From positions 1-18,567 of the forward strand of contig CAMOOX010000024.1 of NCBI GenBank assembly GCA_946621875.1: DNA of 18,567 bases, in the 5' to 3' direction. The DNA is from UBA1738 sp003453455. GTDB taxonomy: Bacteria > Bacillota > Clostridia > UBA1381. Below the pieces are notes generated by a model, which was not told where the DNA came from, searched no databases, and worked only from the letters and a program-made list of their open reading frames with translations. The translations under genes were made by a program, and so were the position numbers. Positions within the stretch are counted from its first letter, which is position 1. Each line of letters begins with the position of its first letter. Shown piece by piece: positions 5,750 through 13,895 of the stretch.

Positions 5750-6649
5750 TTAAAGTGCGTCTATATACTCGCAGGCGCTAAGTGCCGCTATTGCACCGTC
5801 AGACGCCGCTGTTGTAACCTGCCTTATTTTCTTTTGCCTGCAATCACCTGCAACGAAAATACCGCGCAGTTTCCCGTTCAGGTCGGTATCCGCCTTTGCA
5901 TATCCGCGTTCATCAAGCTCCAAAATATTTGAAAATGCGTCATTTTGCGGAACTAATCCCACAGCCAAAAATACGCCGTCAACTAAAAGCTCTCTCTCTT
6001 GCCCGTCTTTTTCATTTTTTATTCGTATTCCGCTTATTTCGTTGTCTCCCAAATATTTTGTGACTACATTTCCTAAAATCACTTCAACATTTCCTTTTAA
6101 TTGTTCTTGAAGTTTCTTTTCTCCTGTTAAAAAGTCAAGATTTTGAACAATATATACCTTTTTTGCAAGGTCGGAAAGCAGTATTGCCTCTTGGAGTGCA
6201 GAATTTCCGCCACCGATTACGGCAACAGTCTTATCCATATAAAATGCACCATCGCAAACAGCACAAAAGGATATGCCTTCGCCTATAAATTTTTCCTCGT
6301 CAGAAAGTCCCAAAAGGCGATGTTTTGCGCCTGTTGCAACAATTACGGCTTTTGCCGAAAATTCGCCGCTATCGGTTAATACCTTTTTAACTTCGCCGTC
6401 CTCTACCTTTAATACCTCGGCTGATTCCACATCCGCACCTTGATAAAGCACCTGTTCTACAAGTTTTTCGGCAAATTCATTTCCCGAAAGCTCGGTAAAG
6501 CCCGGTATATTTTCTACCTTTGGCGAGAAAGTTATCTGTCCCCCAAAGGTCTCCTTTTCTATTACAAGAACCTTTTTATTTGCTCTTAAAGCGTACAGAG
6601 CGGCGGTCAGCCCCGCAGGGCCGCCGCCGATTATAATAATATCGTACAT
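5750..6649 (-). CDS. trxB: Thioredoxin reductase-like flavoprotein (TrxB family)
   Basis: About 299 residues from the chosen ATG. This start has AAGGAA six bases upstream and gives the classic MYDIIIIGGGPAGLTAA opening; an in-frame ATG at 6667 would add MHKEET but has no good ribosome binding site. FAD-binding GGGPAG is at 8-13, the redox pair C129-A-V-C132 in FCAVCDGAF, the second dinucleotide motif GGGNSALQEA at 146-155, and the C-terminal FAD motif GIFVAGDCR. The usual NADPH-selecting HRRxxFR motif is replaced by QNLDFLTGEKKL (169-180), so both arginines that hold the 2'-phosphate are missing. NADH or ferredoxin as donor is possible. It follows nrdD by 10 bases, so its likely client is the thioredoxin-like domain of NrdD and other redoxins. 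Confidence 0.9.
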   Translation of the reverse strand: MYDIIIIGGGPAGLTAALYALRANKKVLVIEKETFGGQITFSPKVENIPGFTELSGNEFAEKLVEQVLYQGADVESAEVLKVEDGEVKKVLTDSGEFSAKAVIVATGAKHRLLGLSDEEKFIGEGISFCAVCDGAFYMDKTVAVIGGGNSALQEAILLSDLAKKVYIVQNLDFLTGEKKLQEQLKGNVEVILGNVVTKYLGDNEISGIRIKNEKDGQERELLVDGVFLAVGLVPQNDAFSNILELDERGYAKADTDLNGKLRGIFVAGDCRQKKIRQVTTAASDGAIAALSACEYIDAL

Positions 6650-6659
6650 AGTTTCTTCC

Positions 6660-9026
6660 TTATGCATTTATATATTTTTTAATATCCGATACACCCGTAA
6701 ACTTTGAAACTTCGCCGCCTTTAATGACAACAAGTGTTGGTGCCTGCTTTATGCCAAATTCCTGCGCCATTTCGGGCTGTTCGTTTGCAAAAATTTTCTC
6801 GTATGCGACGCCTGCTTTATCAAGCGTTACACCTGCTATTTTGCAGTTAGGACAAGTTGGTGTTGCGAAAAGATAAACCGCATCTCCGTCCGCTGCTTTT
6901 TGAGGCGCCGATTCTTCCACCGCCATTTTCGGCTCTACACCGTTTCTTGTAAGCTTGGAATTTGCAATATCATATGTTCTACGGTCTTTGTATTCCTGTG
7001 TTTTTCCGTCGTTCCAGTTCTGAACAGGTCTATAATATCCTGTAATTCTGCTGTAAACCTCTGTCTTTTCGCCGCACTCGGGACAAACACTAACCTCACC
7101 TGCAATATAGCCGTGATTTTTGCATACCGAATATGTCGGTGACATTGTGTAATACGGAAGCTTATAATTTTCCGCAATCTTTCTTACAAGATTTGCAGCT
7201 GCGCTCCAATCAGGCAGTTTTTCGCCCAAAAATGCGTGGAATACCGTACCTGATGTATAAAGTGTTTGAAGCTCGTCCTGAATGTCAAGCGCAGAGAAAA
7301 TATCCTCTGTAAATCCAACAGGAAGATGCGATGAATTTGTATAGTAAGGCGTTCCGTTTTCGTTTGCTGTGATAATATCAGGAAATCTCTTTTTGTCGTG
7401 CTTTGCTAAGCGATATGCCGTTGATTCAGCAGGTGTTGCCTCTAAGTTATAAAGGTCTCCGTACTCCTCCTGATAATCGGAAAGACGCTCTCTCATATGG
7501 TTTAGAACCTCGATTGTGAAATCCTGTGTTTCCTTATGCGTCATATCCTTTTTGAGCCAATTTGCGTTAAGTCCCGCCTCATTCATACCAACAAGGCCGA
7601 TTGTTGAGAAGTGGTTGTTAAATGTGCCAAGATACCTCTTTGTATAAGGATACAGTCCGTTATCCAAAAGCTTTGTTATAACAGTTCTCTTAACCTTTAA
7701 TGAGCGTGCCGCAATATCAAGCATTCTGTCAAGACGAGCATAAAAGTCCTCTTTATCCTTTGCCTGATACGCAATTCTCGGCATATTTATAGTAACAACA
7801 CCGACAGAACCTGTGCTTTCGCCGCTGCCGAAGAAACCGCCAGATTTTTTGCGAAGCTCACGAAGGTCAAGGCGCAGACGGCAACACATTGAACGGACAT
7901 CGGAAGGCTCCATATCACTGTTTATATAGTTTGAAAAATACGGTGTTCCGTATTTTGCCGTCATCTCAAACAAAAGACGGTTATTTTCAGTATCAGACCA
8001 GTCAAAATCTTTTGTTATAGAGTAGGTCGGGATAGGATATTGGAAACCTCTGCCGTTTGCGTCACCCTCAATCATAATCTCGATAAACGCCTTGTTTACC
8101 ATATCCATCTCTTTTTTGCAGTCTTTATACTTAAAGTCCATTTCCTTTCCGCCGACAATTGCATTAAGCTCTGCCAAATCGTTAGGAACTGTCCAGTCAA
8201 GCGTTATATTGGTAAATGGTGACTGTGTTCCCCATCTGCTTGGTGTATTTACGCCGTAGATGAAGGACTGAATACATTGTTTTACCTCTTTATAAGTAAG
8301 GTTGTCCGCCTTTACAAAAGGCGCCAAATATGTGTCAAATGACGAAAATGCCTGTGCGCCTGCCCATTCATTCTGCATAATACCCAAAAAGTTTACCATC
8401 TGGTTGCAAAGTGTTGAAAGGTGCGATGCAGGAGATGATGTAATCTTTCCGGGAACTCCGCCCAAACCTTCCTGAATAAGCTGTTTTAATGACCAGCCTG
8501 CACAATATCCTGTAAGCATTGAAAGGTCGTGAATATGAATATCTGCATTTCTGTGAGCGTTGCCTATTTCTTCGTCATAAACCTCAGAAAGCCAGTAGTT
8601 TGCGGTAATTGCTCCCGAATTTGAAAGTATCAGGCCGCCAACAGAATAGGTAACTGTCGAATTCTCTTTTACACGCCAGTCTGCCACCTTTAAATAGTTA
8701 TCAACTATCGCCTTATAGTCAAGCATGGTAGCATTAATATTACGCATCTTCTCGTGCTGCTTACGGTATAGAATATATGCCTTTGCAACCTCGTCGTAGC
8801 CTGCCTTTATAAGGACAGATTCAACGCTGTCCTGAATATTTTCAACGCTGATTTTGCCGTCCTCAATCTTTGGTTCAAAATCTGCGGTTACTTTAAGCGC
8901 CAAAAAATCCACCGTATCGGGGTGATATTGCTTTTCACAGGCGTCAAATGCCATAGTTATCGCGTCTTTAATCTTTGCAATGTTAAAGTCCGCAACTCTT
9001 CCGTCTCTTTTTAGTACAACATACAT
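6660..9026 (-). CDS. nrdD: Anaerobic (class III) ribonucleoside-triphosphate reductase fused to a thioredoxin-like domain
   Basis: Glycyl-radical enzyme that reduces ribonucleotides to deoxyribonucleotides without oxygen. Domains in the 788-residue protein: an ATP-cone at 1-95 for allosteric control, the catalytic barrel with Cys175 (TGYCAGWS) and the finger-loop cysteines 381-382 (RSMCCRLRL) where the thiyl radical should form, a zinc site with Cys635 and C648-P-E-C651, the glycyl radical Gly663 in SRITGYYRPVQNW, a linker, and a C-terminal thioredoxin/glutaredoxin-like domain at about 714-788 with CPNC at 725-728. The C-terminal fusion is the unusual part and points to redoxin as electron source, where well-studied E. 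coli-type enzymes use formate. GAGG lies 8 bases before the ATG. The promoter and two NrdR-type boxes are directly upstream, with nrdG before them and trxB after. Confidence 0.97.
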   Translation of the reverse strand: MYVVLKRDGRVADFNIAKIKDAITMAFDACEKQYHPDTVDFLALKVTADFEPKIEDGKISVENIQDSVESVLIKAGYDEVAKAYILYRKQHEKMRNINATMLDYKAIVDNYLKVADWRVKENSTVTYSVGGLILSNSGAITANYWLSEVYDEEIGNAHRNADIHIHDLSMLTGYCAGWSLKQLIQEGLGGVPGKITSSPASHLSTLCNQMVNFLGIMQNEWAGAQAFSSFDTYLAPFVKADNLTYKEVKQCIQSFIYGVNTPSRWGTQSPFTNITLDWTVPNDLAELNAIVGGKEMDFKYKDCKKEMDMVNKAFIEIMIEGDANGRGFQYPIPTYSITKDFDWSDTENNRLLFEMTAKYGTPYFSNYINSDMEPSDVRSMCCRLRLDLRELRKKSGGFFGSGESTGSVGVVTINMPRIAYQAKDKEDFYARLDRMLDIAARSLKVKRTVITKLLDNGLYPYTKRYLGTFNNHFSTIGLVGMNEAGLNANWLKKDMTHKETQDFTIEVLNHMRERLSDYQEEYGDLYNLEATPAESTAYRLAKHDKKRFPDIITANENGTPYYTNSSHLPVGFTEDIFSALDIQDELQTLYTSGTVFHAFLGEKLPDWSAAANLVRKIAENYKLPYYTMSPTYSVCKNHGYIAGEVSVCPECGEKTEVYSRITGYYRPVQNWNDGKTQEYKDRRTYDIANSKLTRNGVEPKMAVEESAPQKAADGDAVYLFATPTCPNCKIAGVTLDKAGVAYEKIFANEQPEMAQEFGIKQAPTLVVIKGGEVSKFTGVSDIKKYINA

Positions 9027-9058
9027 TTTCTTATCCTCTTTCTTTAAATTACTGTATC

Positions 9059-9087
9059 AGTTTACCATATATCTTGTATAAAGTCAA
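9059..9087 (-). promoter_or_regulatory. Sigma-A-type promoter of nrdD
   Basis: Minus-strand TTGACT (9082-9087), a 17-base spacer, and TAAACT (9059-9064), about 33 bases before the ATG. The spacer is covered by the weaker NrdR-like box at 9064-9079, and the strong box lies upstream of the -35. Confidence 0.75.
9064..9079. promoter_or_regulatory. NrdR box 2 (degenerate) in the nrdD promoter spacer
   Basis: ACCATATATCTTGTAT matches the first box at 11 of 16 positions and starts 32 bp from it. This is the roughly three-turn spacing known for NrdR box pairs. It overlaps the promoter spacer, where bound repressor would block RNA polymerase. Confidence 0.7.
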
Positions 9088-9095
9088 GAAAATTT

Positions 9096-9111
9096 ACACA
9101 ATATATTGTGT
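9096..9111. promoter_or_regulatory. NrdR box 1 (perfect palindrome) upstream of nrdD
   Basis: ACACAATATATTGTGT is a perfect 16-bp palindrome and an exact match to the NrdR consensus ACACwATATATwGTGT. NrdR represses ribonucleotide reductase genes when bound to ATP/dATP. The nrdR gene is not in the window. Confidence 0.92.
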
Positions 9112-9183
9112 TTTGTGACTTTCGACAAATTTTTCCAAATTTCTTTAAAATATGTTCTCTTTTTCTTAAAAAAATTGGTGAAG

Positions 9184-9879
9184 CTACTGCACTCCGCGTA
9201 TTTGTGTATTTTTCACAAACGCATTTGCGCAACTTTGCATTTCAATCAAAGTGTCCTTTGAAACAGGACTTAAATTTTCTCCGATTAAGTTTCCGCTATC
9301 CTCAAAATTTTGAAGAAAATAGTTTTTTGCACCACTTATCCATTCTGCTATTTTTTCGATATCATCCGTTTCGTGGAACTCTTTAACGACCGTTGTCCGA
9401 AATTCATATTCTATATCTGATGATTTCAGCAGATTTATGCTTTTTTCTATATTTGAAAGCGCAATATTTGTAATTCCAGCTGTTTTTGCATATTTTTCCT
9501 TACAATTTTTTATATCCATAGCCACATAATCGACAAGACTATTTTCTAAAAGCTCTTTAAGTCTTTCAGGAAAAGTGCCGTTTGTATCAAGCTTCACTTT
9601 ATATCCAAGCTCTTTTATTCTCTTGACAAACTCTATAATATCGCTATGCATCAGCGGCTCTCCACCCGTTATGCAAACGCCGTCCAAAAGCCCTTGTCTT
9701 TTTGATAAAAAAGACAAAATTTCCTCCTCAGTATAAGTGTCAGACTCATCAATATCAGTAACCAAAAGGGCATTGTGGCAAAACGGACACCTGAAATTGC
9801 AGCCGCCCGTGAAAATAGTGCACGCCGTTTTTCCCGGATAATCTAAAAGCGTCAGTTTTTGCAGTCCATAAATTTTCAT
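9184..9879 (-). CDS. nrdG: Anaerobic ribonucleoside-triphosphate reductase activating protein (NrdG2-type radical SAM)
   Basis: Radical SAM activase that uses a [4Fe-4S] cluster and S-adenosylmethionine to install the glycyl radical on NrdD. The 231-residue protein begins MKIYGLQKLTLLDYPGKTAC, typical of the NrdG2-like branch. It has the cluster motif C27-NFR-C31-PF-C34, the SAM-binding GGEPL at 72-76, and later barrel elements KLDTNGTFPE and VDYVAMDIKN. Length is near that of the NrdG2-like family and longer than E. coli NrdG. GAGG is 7 bases before the ATG. It has a fully consensus promoter overlapped by NrdR-like boxes and precedes nrdD in the same direction with a 157-base gap. I see no terminator in that gap, so read-through into nrdD is possible. 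Confidence 0.95.
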   Translation of the reverse strand: MKIYGLQKLTLLDYPGKTACTIFTGGCNFRCPFCHNALLVTDIDESDTYTEEEILSFLSKRQGLLDGVCITGGEPLMHSDIIEFVKRIKELGYKVKLDTNGTFPERLKELLENSLVDYVAMDIKNCKEKYAKTAGITNIALSNIEKSINLLKSSDIEYEFRTTVVKEFHETDDIEKIAEWISGAKNYFLQNFEDSGNLIGENLSPVSKDTLIEMQSCANAFVKNTQIRGVQ

Positions 9880-9908
9880 AGCAATACCTCTATATAAAAG
9901 ATACCTCT

Positions 9909-9937
9909 ATTATACAATATATATTATCCGCTGTCAA
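9909..9937 (-). promoter_or_regulatory. Perfect consensus sigma-A promoter of nrdG
   Basis: Minus-strand TTGACA (9932-9937), a 17-base spacer, TATAAT (9909-9914). Both hexamers are exact consensus. The start of transcription should fall near 9902, giving a short leader. NrdR-like sequences overlap both hexamers, fitting a strong promoter held down by a repressor. Confidence 0.88.
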
Positions 9938-9951
9938 TCAATATCTTGTAT
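9912..9951. promoter_or_regulatory. Two degenerate NrdR-like boxes over the nrdG promoter
   Basis: AATCAATATCTTGTAT (9936-9951) and ATACAATATATATTAT (9912-9927) each match ACACAATATATTGTGT at 12 of 16 positions. The first shares ATATCTTGTAT with the second nrdD box. They are 24 bp apart start to start, not the usual 31-32, so the pair is less certain than that of nrdD, and AT-richness helps such matches by chance. Confidence 0.5.
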
Positions 9952-10002
9952 AATTTTTCCAAAAGTTACATTTTTCCTATCAAGATATAGATTATTGGCG
10001 GC

Positions 10003-10043
10003 AAAAAAATCAGTCCATGTTTACAAGCAAACCGGACTGATTT
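10003..10043 (-). terminator. Intrinsic terminator of the V-ATPase operon
   Basis: On the minus strand AAATCAGTCC and GGACTGATTT form a 10-bp perfect stem around a 17-base loop, followed by seven T in total. It begins 5 bases after the subunit D stop and separates the ATPase operon from the nrdG promoter. Confidence 0.88.
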
Positions 10044-10047
10044 ATCT

Positions 10048-10713
10048 TTATGCGTTTTCCCCTCGCTTTGATGCAATATTTTCGGCTATCATCATATCCT
10101 TTACCTTCATAAGCCGTACCGTGTTTGAGCGCTCTGCTTCATCAAGCTTCATTGTTATCCGCTTTATAGTGTCGCGGTAATCGGGAATCATTACATATTC
10201 TAACGCATTAACACGCCTTCTTGTTCGTTCAATTTCTCCTGCTAACATCTCCGCCGATTTTTCAAGCTCTGAAAGCCGCAGCATTTGTGGAAGAACACCG
10301 GCAAGCGAGGATATGGCAAAATCCAAATCACCGCCCGTAAAAGCATAGCCATATGAGAAAATGTCACTATCCTGTGATGTACGCATTTTTGCGCTAAAAA
10401 CAGGCACATCAACACTCATAATGTTTCTTTTTGTGACATCAAGCAGTACCTCCTGCTTTGGCAGAAGCAGTGCGGAGTTTATAACTTCTCTTTGCAAAAG
10501 CGAGCTGGCAATAGCAAGGCTTTTATTTGCATTTTTTAGCCCTTCTTCTACCTCTTCTCGAAGGTCTTTTGCCTCGCGCATAATATTCAAAAACTGGCGC
10601 ATAAGTTCATCGCGCTTATCTTTTAAAAGCCTATGCCCCTTTGTCGCCACAGCAAGACTTTTCTTAATCCGCGCAAGCTCCATACGGGTAGGATTAACAT
10701 TCAGTTCTGCCAC
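10048..10713 (-). CDS. ntpD: V-type ATPase subunit D (central stalk)
   Basis: Central rotor shaft of the V1 part; with subunit F it turns inside the A3B3 ring. The 221-residue protein opens with the family signature ELNVNPTRMELARIKKSL, is nearly all helical with long coiled-coil arms at both ends (about 5-70 and 150-205), and has the short central GYAFTGGDLDFAIS region. A GTG start at 10713 is chosen: AAAGGAG lies 8 bases upstream, whereas the longer frame's GTG at 10722 overlaps that site. Last gene of the operon, 26 bases after subunit B and 5 before the terminator. Length is typical. Confidence 0.95.
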   Translation of the reverse strand: MAELNVNPTRMELARIKKSLAVATKGHRLLKDKRDELMRQFLNIMREAKDLREEVEEGLKNANKSLAIASSLLQREVINSALLLPKQEVLLDVTKRNIMSVDVPVFSAKMRTSQDSDIFSYGYAFTGGDLDFAISSLAGVLPQMLRLSELEKSAEMLAGEIERTRRRVNALEYVMIPDYRDTIKRITMKLDEAERSNTVRLMKVKDMMIAENIASKRGENA

Positions 10714-10739
10714 TTTTTCCACTCCTTTTATAAGAGAAA

Positions 10740-12110
10740 TTACCCTTTATAATATTTATCAAGATATTCGTCCTTAATTCTCTTTAACTCACTTCTTGGT
10801 AGTATTGACAAAAGCTCCCAGCCAATTTCCAAGGTTTCTTCAATAGTCCTGTCGGTCGTATAGCCTTGGGACACATATTTCTTTTCAAACTCATCAGCAA
10901 ATTTTGCGTACAGCTTATCAACCTCCGAAAGCGCCGCCTCACCAAGAATTACCATAAGCTCTTTTGCCTCTTTGCCTCGTGCATAAGCCGCAAAAAGCTG
11001 GTTCATTGTGTTTGCATGGTCGGCCCTTGTTTTGCCCTCGCCTATACCTTTGTCTTTAAGACGCGAAAGGCTTGGGAGTACATCAATAGGAGGCATAACA
11101 TTCTTTCTGTAAAGCTCTCGTGATAAAATTATCTGTCCCTCTGTTATATATCCCGTAAGGTCGGGGATTGGGTGTGTTTTATCGTCCTCAGGCATTGTTA
11201 AAATCGGAATAAGCGTTATTGAGCCGTCGCTGCCCTTTAACCTTCCTGCACGCTCATAGAGAGTTGCAAGGTCTGTGTACATATATCCCGGATATCCGCG
11301 TCTTCCGGGTACTTCCTTTCTTGCTGCCGAAATTTCACGAAGAGCATCCGCATAGTTTGTAATATCGGTCATAATAACCAAAACATGCATATTTTTCTCG
11401 AATGCAAGATATTCCGCAGCAGTCAGCGCCATTTTCGGTGTTGCAATACGCTCTATTGCAGGGTCGTTTGCAAGATTTACAAAAAGCACTGTTCGTTCTA
11501 AGGCTCCCGTTTTTCTGAAATCGTCGATAAAGAACTCTGCCTCTTCAAAAGTTATACCGATTGCGGCAAAAACAACGGCAAATTTACTGCCCTCGCCCAA
11601 AACCTTTGCCTGTCTTGCAATCTGCGCCGCAAGATTTGCGTGCGGAAGTCCGCTTCCTGAAAAAATCGGAAGTTTTTGACCTCTTACCAATGTGTTAAGT
11701 CCGTCTATCGCACTCACGCCCGTCTGGATAAACTCCTCAGGATAGCTCCTTGCAGCAGGGTTCATCGGTGTTCCGTTGATGTCCTCCCTTTTATCAGGAA
11801 TAATTTCAGGTTTTCCGTCCTTTGGTCTTCCAAGACCGTCAAAAACGCGGCCTAACATATCCTCCGATACGCCAAGCTCTATTCCGTGCCCCAAAAAGCG
11901 CACCTTAGAATCCTCAATATTGATACCTGCGCTGCTTTCAAAAAGCTGAACAAGTGCGTCAGAGCCGTTTATCTCTAAAACTCTGCATCTGCGGCGGCTG
12001 CCGTCTGCAAGCTCGATTTCGCCAAGCTCATTATAGGTAACGCCCGATGTATTTTTAACAAGCATCAAGGGTCCTGATACTTCTTCAATCGTTCTGTATT
12101 CCTTAGGCAT
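10740..12110 (-). CDS. ntpB: V-type ATPase subunit B (non-catalytic)
   Basis: Regulatory subunit that alternates with A in the V1 hexamer. 456 residues: an N-terminal beta-barrel (YRTIEEVSGPLMLVKN), a nucleotide-fold centre with the degenerate P-loop SGSGLPHANLAAQIA (no GKT, as normal for B), ARKEVPGRRGYPGYMYTDLATLYERAGR, and the helical C-terminal domain. The ATG overlaps the end of subunit A by 8 bases, and AAAGGAGG lies 9 bases upstream within subunit A, so the two are translationally coupled at equal copy. It is complete, with no odd residues noted. Confidence 0.97.
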   Translation of the reverse strand: MPKEYRTIEEVSGPLMLVKNTSGVTYNELGEIELADGSRRRCRVLEINGSDALVQLFESSAGINIEDSKVRFLGHGIELGVSEDMLGRVFDGLGRPKDGKPEIIPDKREDINGTPMNPAARSYPEEFIQTGVSAIDGLNTLVRGQKLPIFSGSGLPHANLAAQIARQAKVLGEGSKFAVVFAAIGITFEEAEFFIDDFRKTGALERTVLFVNLANDPAIERIATPKMALTAAEYLAFEKNMHVLVIMTDITNYADALREISAARKEVPGRRGYPGYMYTDLATLYERAGRLKGSDGSITLIPILTMPEDDKTHPIPDLTGYITEGQIILSRELYRKNVMPPIDVLPSLSRLKDKGIGEGKTRADHANTMNQLFAAYARGKEAKELMVILGEAALSEVDKLYAKFADEFEKKYVSQGYTTDRTIEETLEIGWELLSILPRSELKRIKDEYLDKYYKG

Positions 12111-13878
12111 TTTCTGCCGCCTCCTTTCTCAGTTCATCAATTTCGCGCGTGATATTTTCCAAAATATCATCATACTCTTTTGAAAGCTTATCCTCAGGCA
12201 CATACTTTATTCTACCAATTCGCTCACGGACAGGAAGAGCTACAAGCTTATTTATATTTATTCCGTCAGCAAGTGCCGATTTTGTCATATCATAGAATTT
12301 AAGTATAAGTCTTGCCATTACGCATTGTTTATTAAGCGAGGCATATGTGTCAACCTCGTGGAAAGCGTCCTGATGCAAATAGTCCTCTCTTATTGAGCGT
12401 GCAATTTCAAGCTTTAATCTGTCGGTTGCCACAAGTGCATCCATACCAACAAGCTTTACCATTTCTTCAAGCTCTGCTTCCTCCTGCAAAAGTGCCATAA
12501 TACGCGTTCTTTGCGGAATCCAGTCGGGAGAAACCTCATCCCCATACCATTTTTCCATACTGTCAACATAGAGTGAATAGCTTTTAAGCCAATTTATTGC
12601 AGGAAAGTGACGCCTGTATGCAAGCTCGGAATCAAGTCCCCAGAAAACCTTTACAATTCGGAGCGTTGCTTGCGAAACAGGCTCGGAAATATCTCCGCCC
12701 TGCGGTGATACTGCGCCCACGACGCTCAAAGCTCCAATTCTATCCTCTGTGCCGCTTGACACAACTCTTCCAGCACGCTCATAAAAACCTGCAAGACGGC
12801 TTCCCAAATATGCAGGATAGCCCTCCTCACCCGGCATTTCTTCCAAGCGTCCGCTCATTTCACGAAGAGCCTCCGCCCAACGAGATGTAGAGTCTGCCAA
12901 AAGCACTACTGAATATCCCATATCACGGAAATACTCCGCAATTGTAATACCCGTATAAATGCTTGCCTCACGCGCCGCAACAGGCATATCGGAGGTGTTT
13001 GCAATCAAAACTGTACGCTCCATAAGCGTTTTACCCGTTTTCGGGTCCTTGATTTCGGGAAATTCGTTTAAAACATCGGTCATCTCGTTACCACGCTCGC
13101 CGCAGCCGATGTATATAACAATATCTGCATCCGCCCACTTTGCAAGCTGATGCTGAACAACCGTTTTACCGCTGCCGAAAGGTCCCGGAACTGTACCGAC
13201 ACCGCCCTTTGCAATCGGGAAAAGTGTGTCAATAACTCTCTGTCCCGTAACAAGCGGCATATCCGGTGAAAGCTTTCTCTTATACGGTCTGCCAACCCTG
13301 ACAGGCCATTTTTGCATAAGTTTAAGTTCTTTTATCTCGCCATTTTCAAGCTTTATTTTACCTATGGTTTCCTCAACAGTATAACTTCCGCTGTTTAACT
13401 CTATAAGCTCACCGCTCCAAGCAGGCGGCACCATAATTTTATGAGTTACAACCTCAGTTTCCTGGACAGTACCTAAAATGTCGCCGCCCGACACTTTCCC
13501 AAGCTGTGCAGTTGCTTTAAAATCCCATTTTATATCACGCTTTAACGCAGGCACATTTACGCCTCGCTCCAAGCGCGTTCCTGCTTTTTCCATAATTGCA
13601 TCAAGCGGTCTTTGGATACCGTCATAGATACTCTTTATAAGTCCCGGTCCAAGCTCCGCAGAAAGCGGCTCCATTGTGGATACAACCTTTCCACCGGGTC
13701 CTAATCCCGAAGTTTCCTCATAAACCTGAATGGACGCGTCACCGCCGTGCATTTCAATTATTTCACCGACAAGACCTATATCGCTTACGCGGACAACGTC
13801 ATACATATTTGCATCACGCATACCCTCCGCTATTACCAAAGGACCTGATACTTTTTTGATTACTCCGCTTTTTTCCAT
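12103..13878 (-). CDS. ntpA: V-type ATPase subunit A (catalytic)
   Basis: Catalytic nucleotide-binding subunit. 591 residues from the chosen ATG: MEKSGVIKKVSGPLVIAEG barrel, the A-specific insertion region at about 110-190, P-loop GPFGSGKT at 232-239, catalytic Glu in GERGNEM at 261-265, LADSTSRWAEALREMSGRLEEMPGEEGYPAYLGSRL blocks, and the C-terminal helical domain. A longer reading to 13899 would use TTG and add seven residues; the ATG at 13878 has AAAGGA 8 bases upstream and gives the usual family N-terminus. It starts 17 bases after the subunit F stop and overlaps subunit B by 8 bases. Confidence 0.97.
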   Translation of the reverse strand: MEKSGVIKKVSGPLVIAEGMRDANMYDVVRVSDIGLVGEIIEMHGGDASIQVYEETSGLGPGGKVVSTMEPLSAELGPGLIKSIYDGIQRPLDAIMEKAGTRLERGVNVPALKRDIKWDFKATAQLGKVSGGDILGTVQETEVVTHKIMVPPAWSGELIELNSGSYTVEETIGKIKLENGEIKELKLMQKWPVRVGRPYKRKLSPDMPLVTGQRVIDTLFPIAKGGVGTVPGPFGSGKTVVQHQLAKWADADIVIYIGCGERGNEMTDVLNEFPEIKDPKTGKTLMERTVLIANTSDMPVAAREASIYTGITIAEYFRDMGYSVVLLADSTSRWAEALREMSGRLEEMPGEEGYPAYLGSRLAGFYERAGRVVSSGTEDRIGALSVVGAVSPQGGDISEPVSQATLRIVKVFWGLDSELAYRRHFPAINWLKSYSLYVDSMEKWYGDEVSPDWIPQRTRIMALLQEEAELEEMVKLVGMDALVATDRLKLEIARSIREDYLHQDAFHEVDTYASLNKQCVMARLILKFYDMTKSALADGININKLVALPVRERIGRIKYVPEDKLSKEYDDILENITREIDELRKEAAENA

Positions 13879-13895
13879 CTTTATTGTCCTTTCCA

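Noticed and set aside
6650..6667. Upstream ATG for trxB adding MHKEET
   Set aside because: The ribosome binding site AAGGAA lies between this ATG and the next, which gives the standard MYDIIIIGGG start.
9112..9183. Terminator between nrdG and nrdD
   Set aside because: The gap has T-rich runs but no stem of useful length, so no terminator is called.
12597..12890. Plus-strand frames opposite ATPase subunit A
   Set aside because: They are antisense shadows of a strongly conserved coding region, with no ribosome binding site or recognisable domain.
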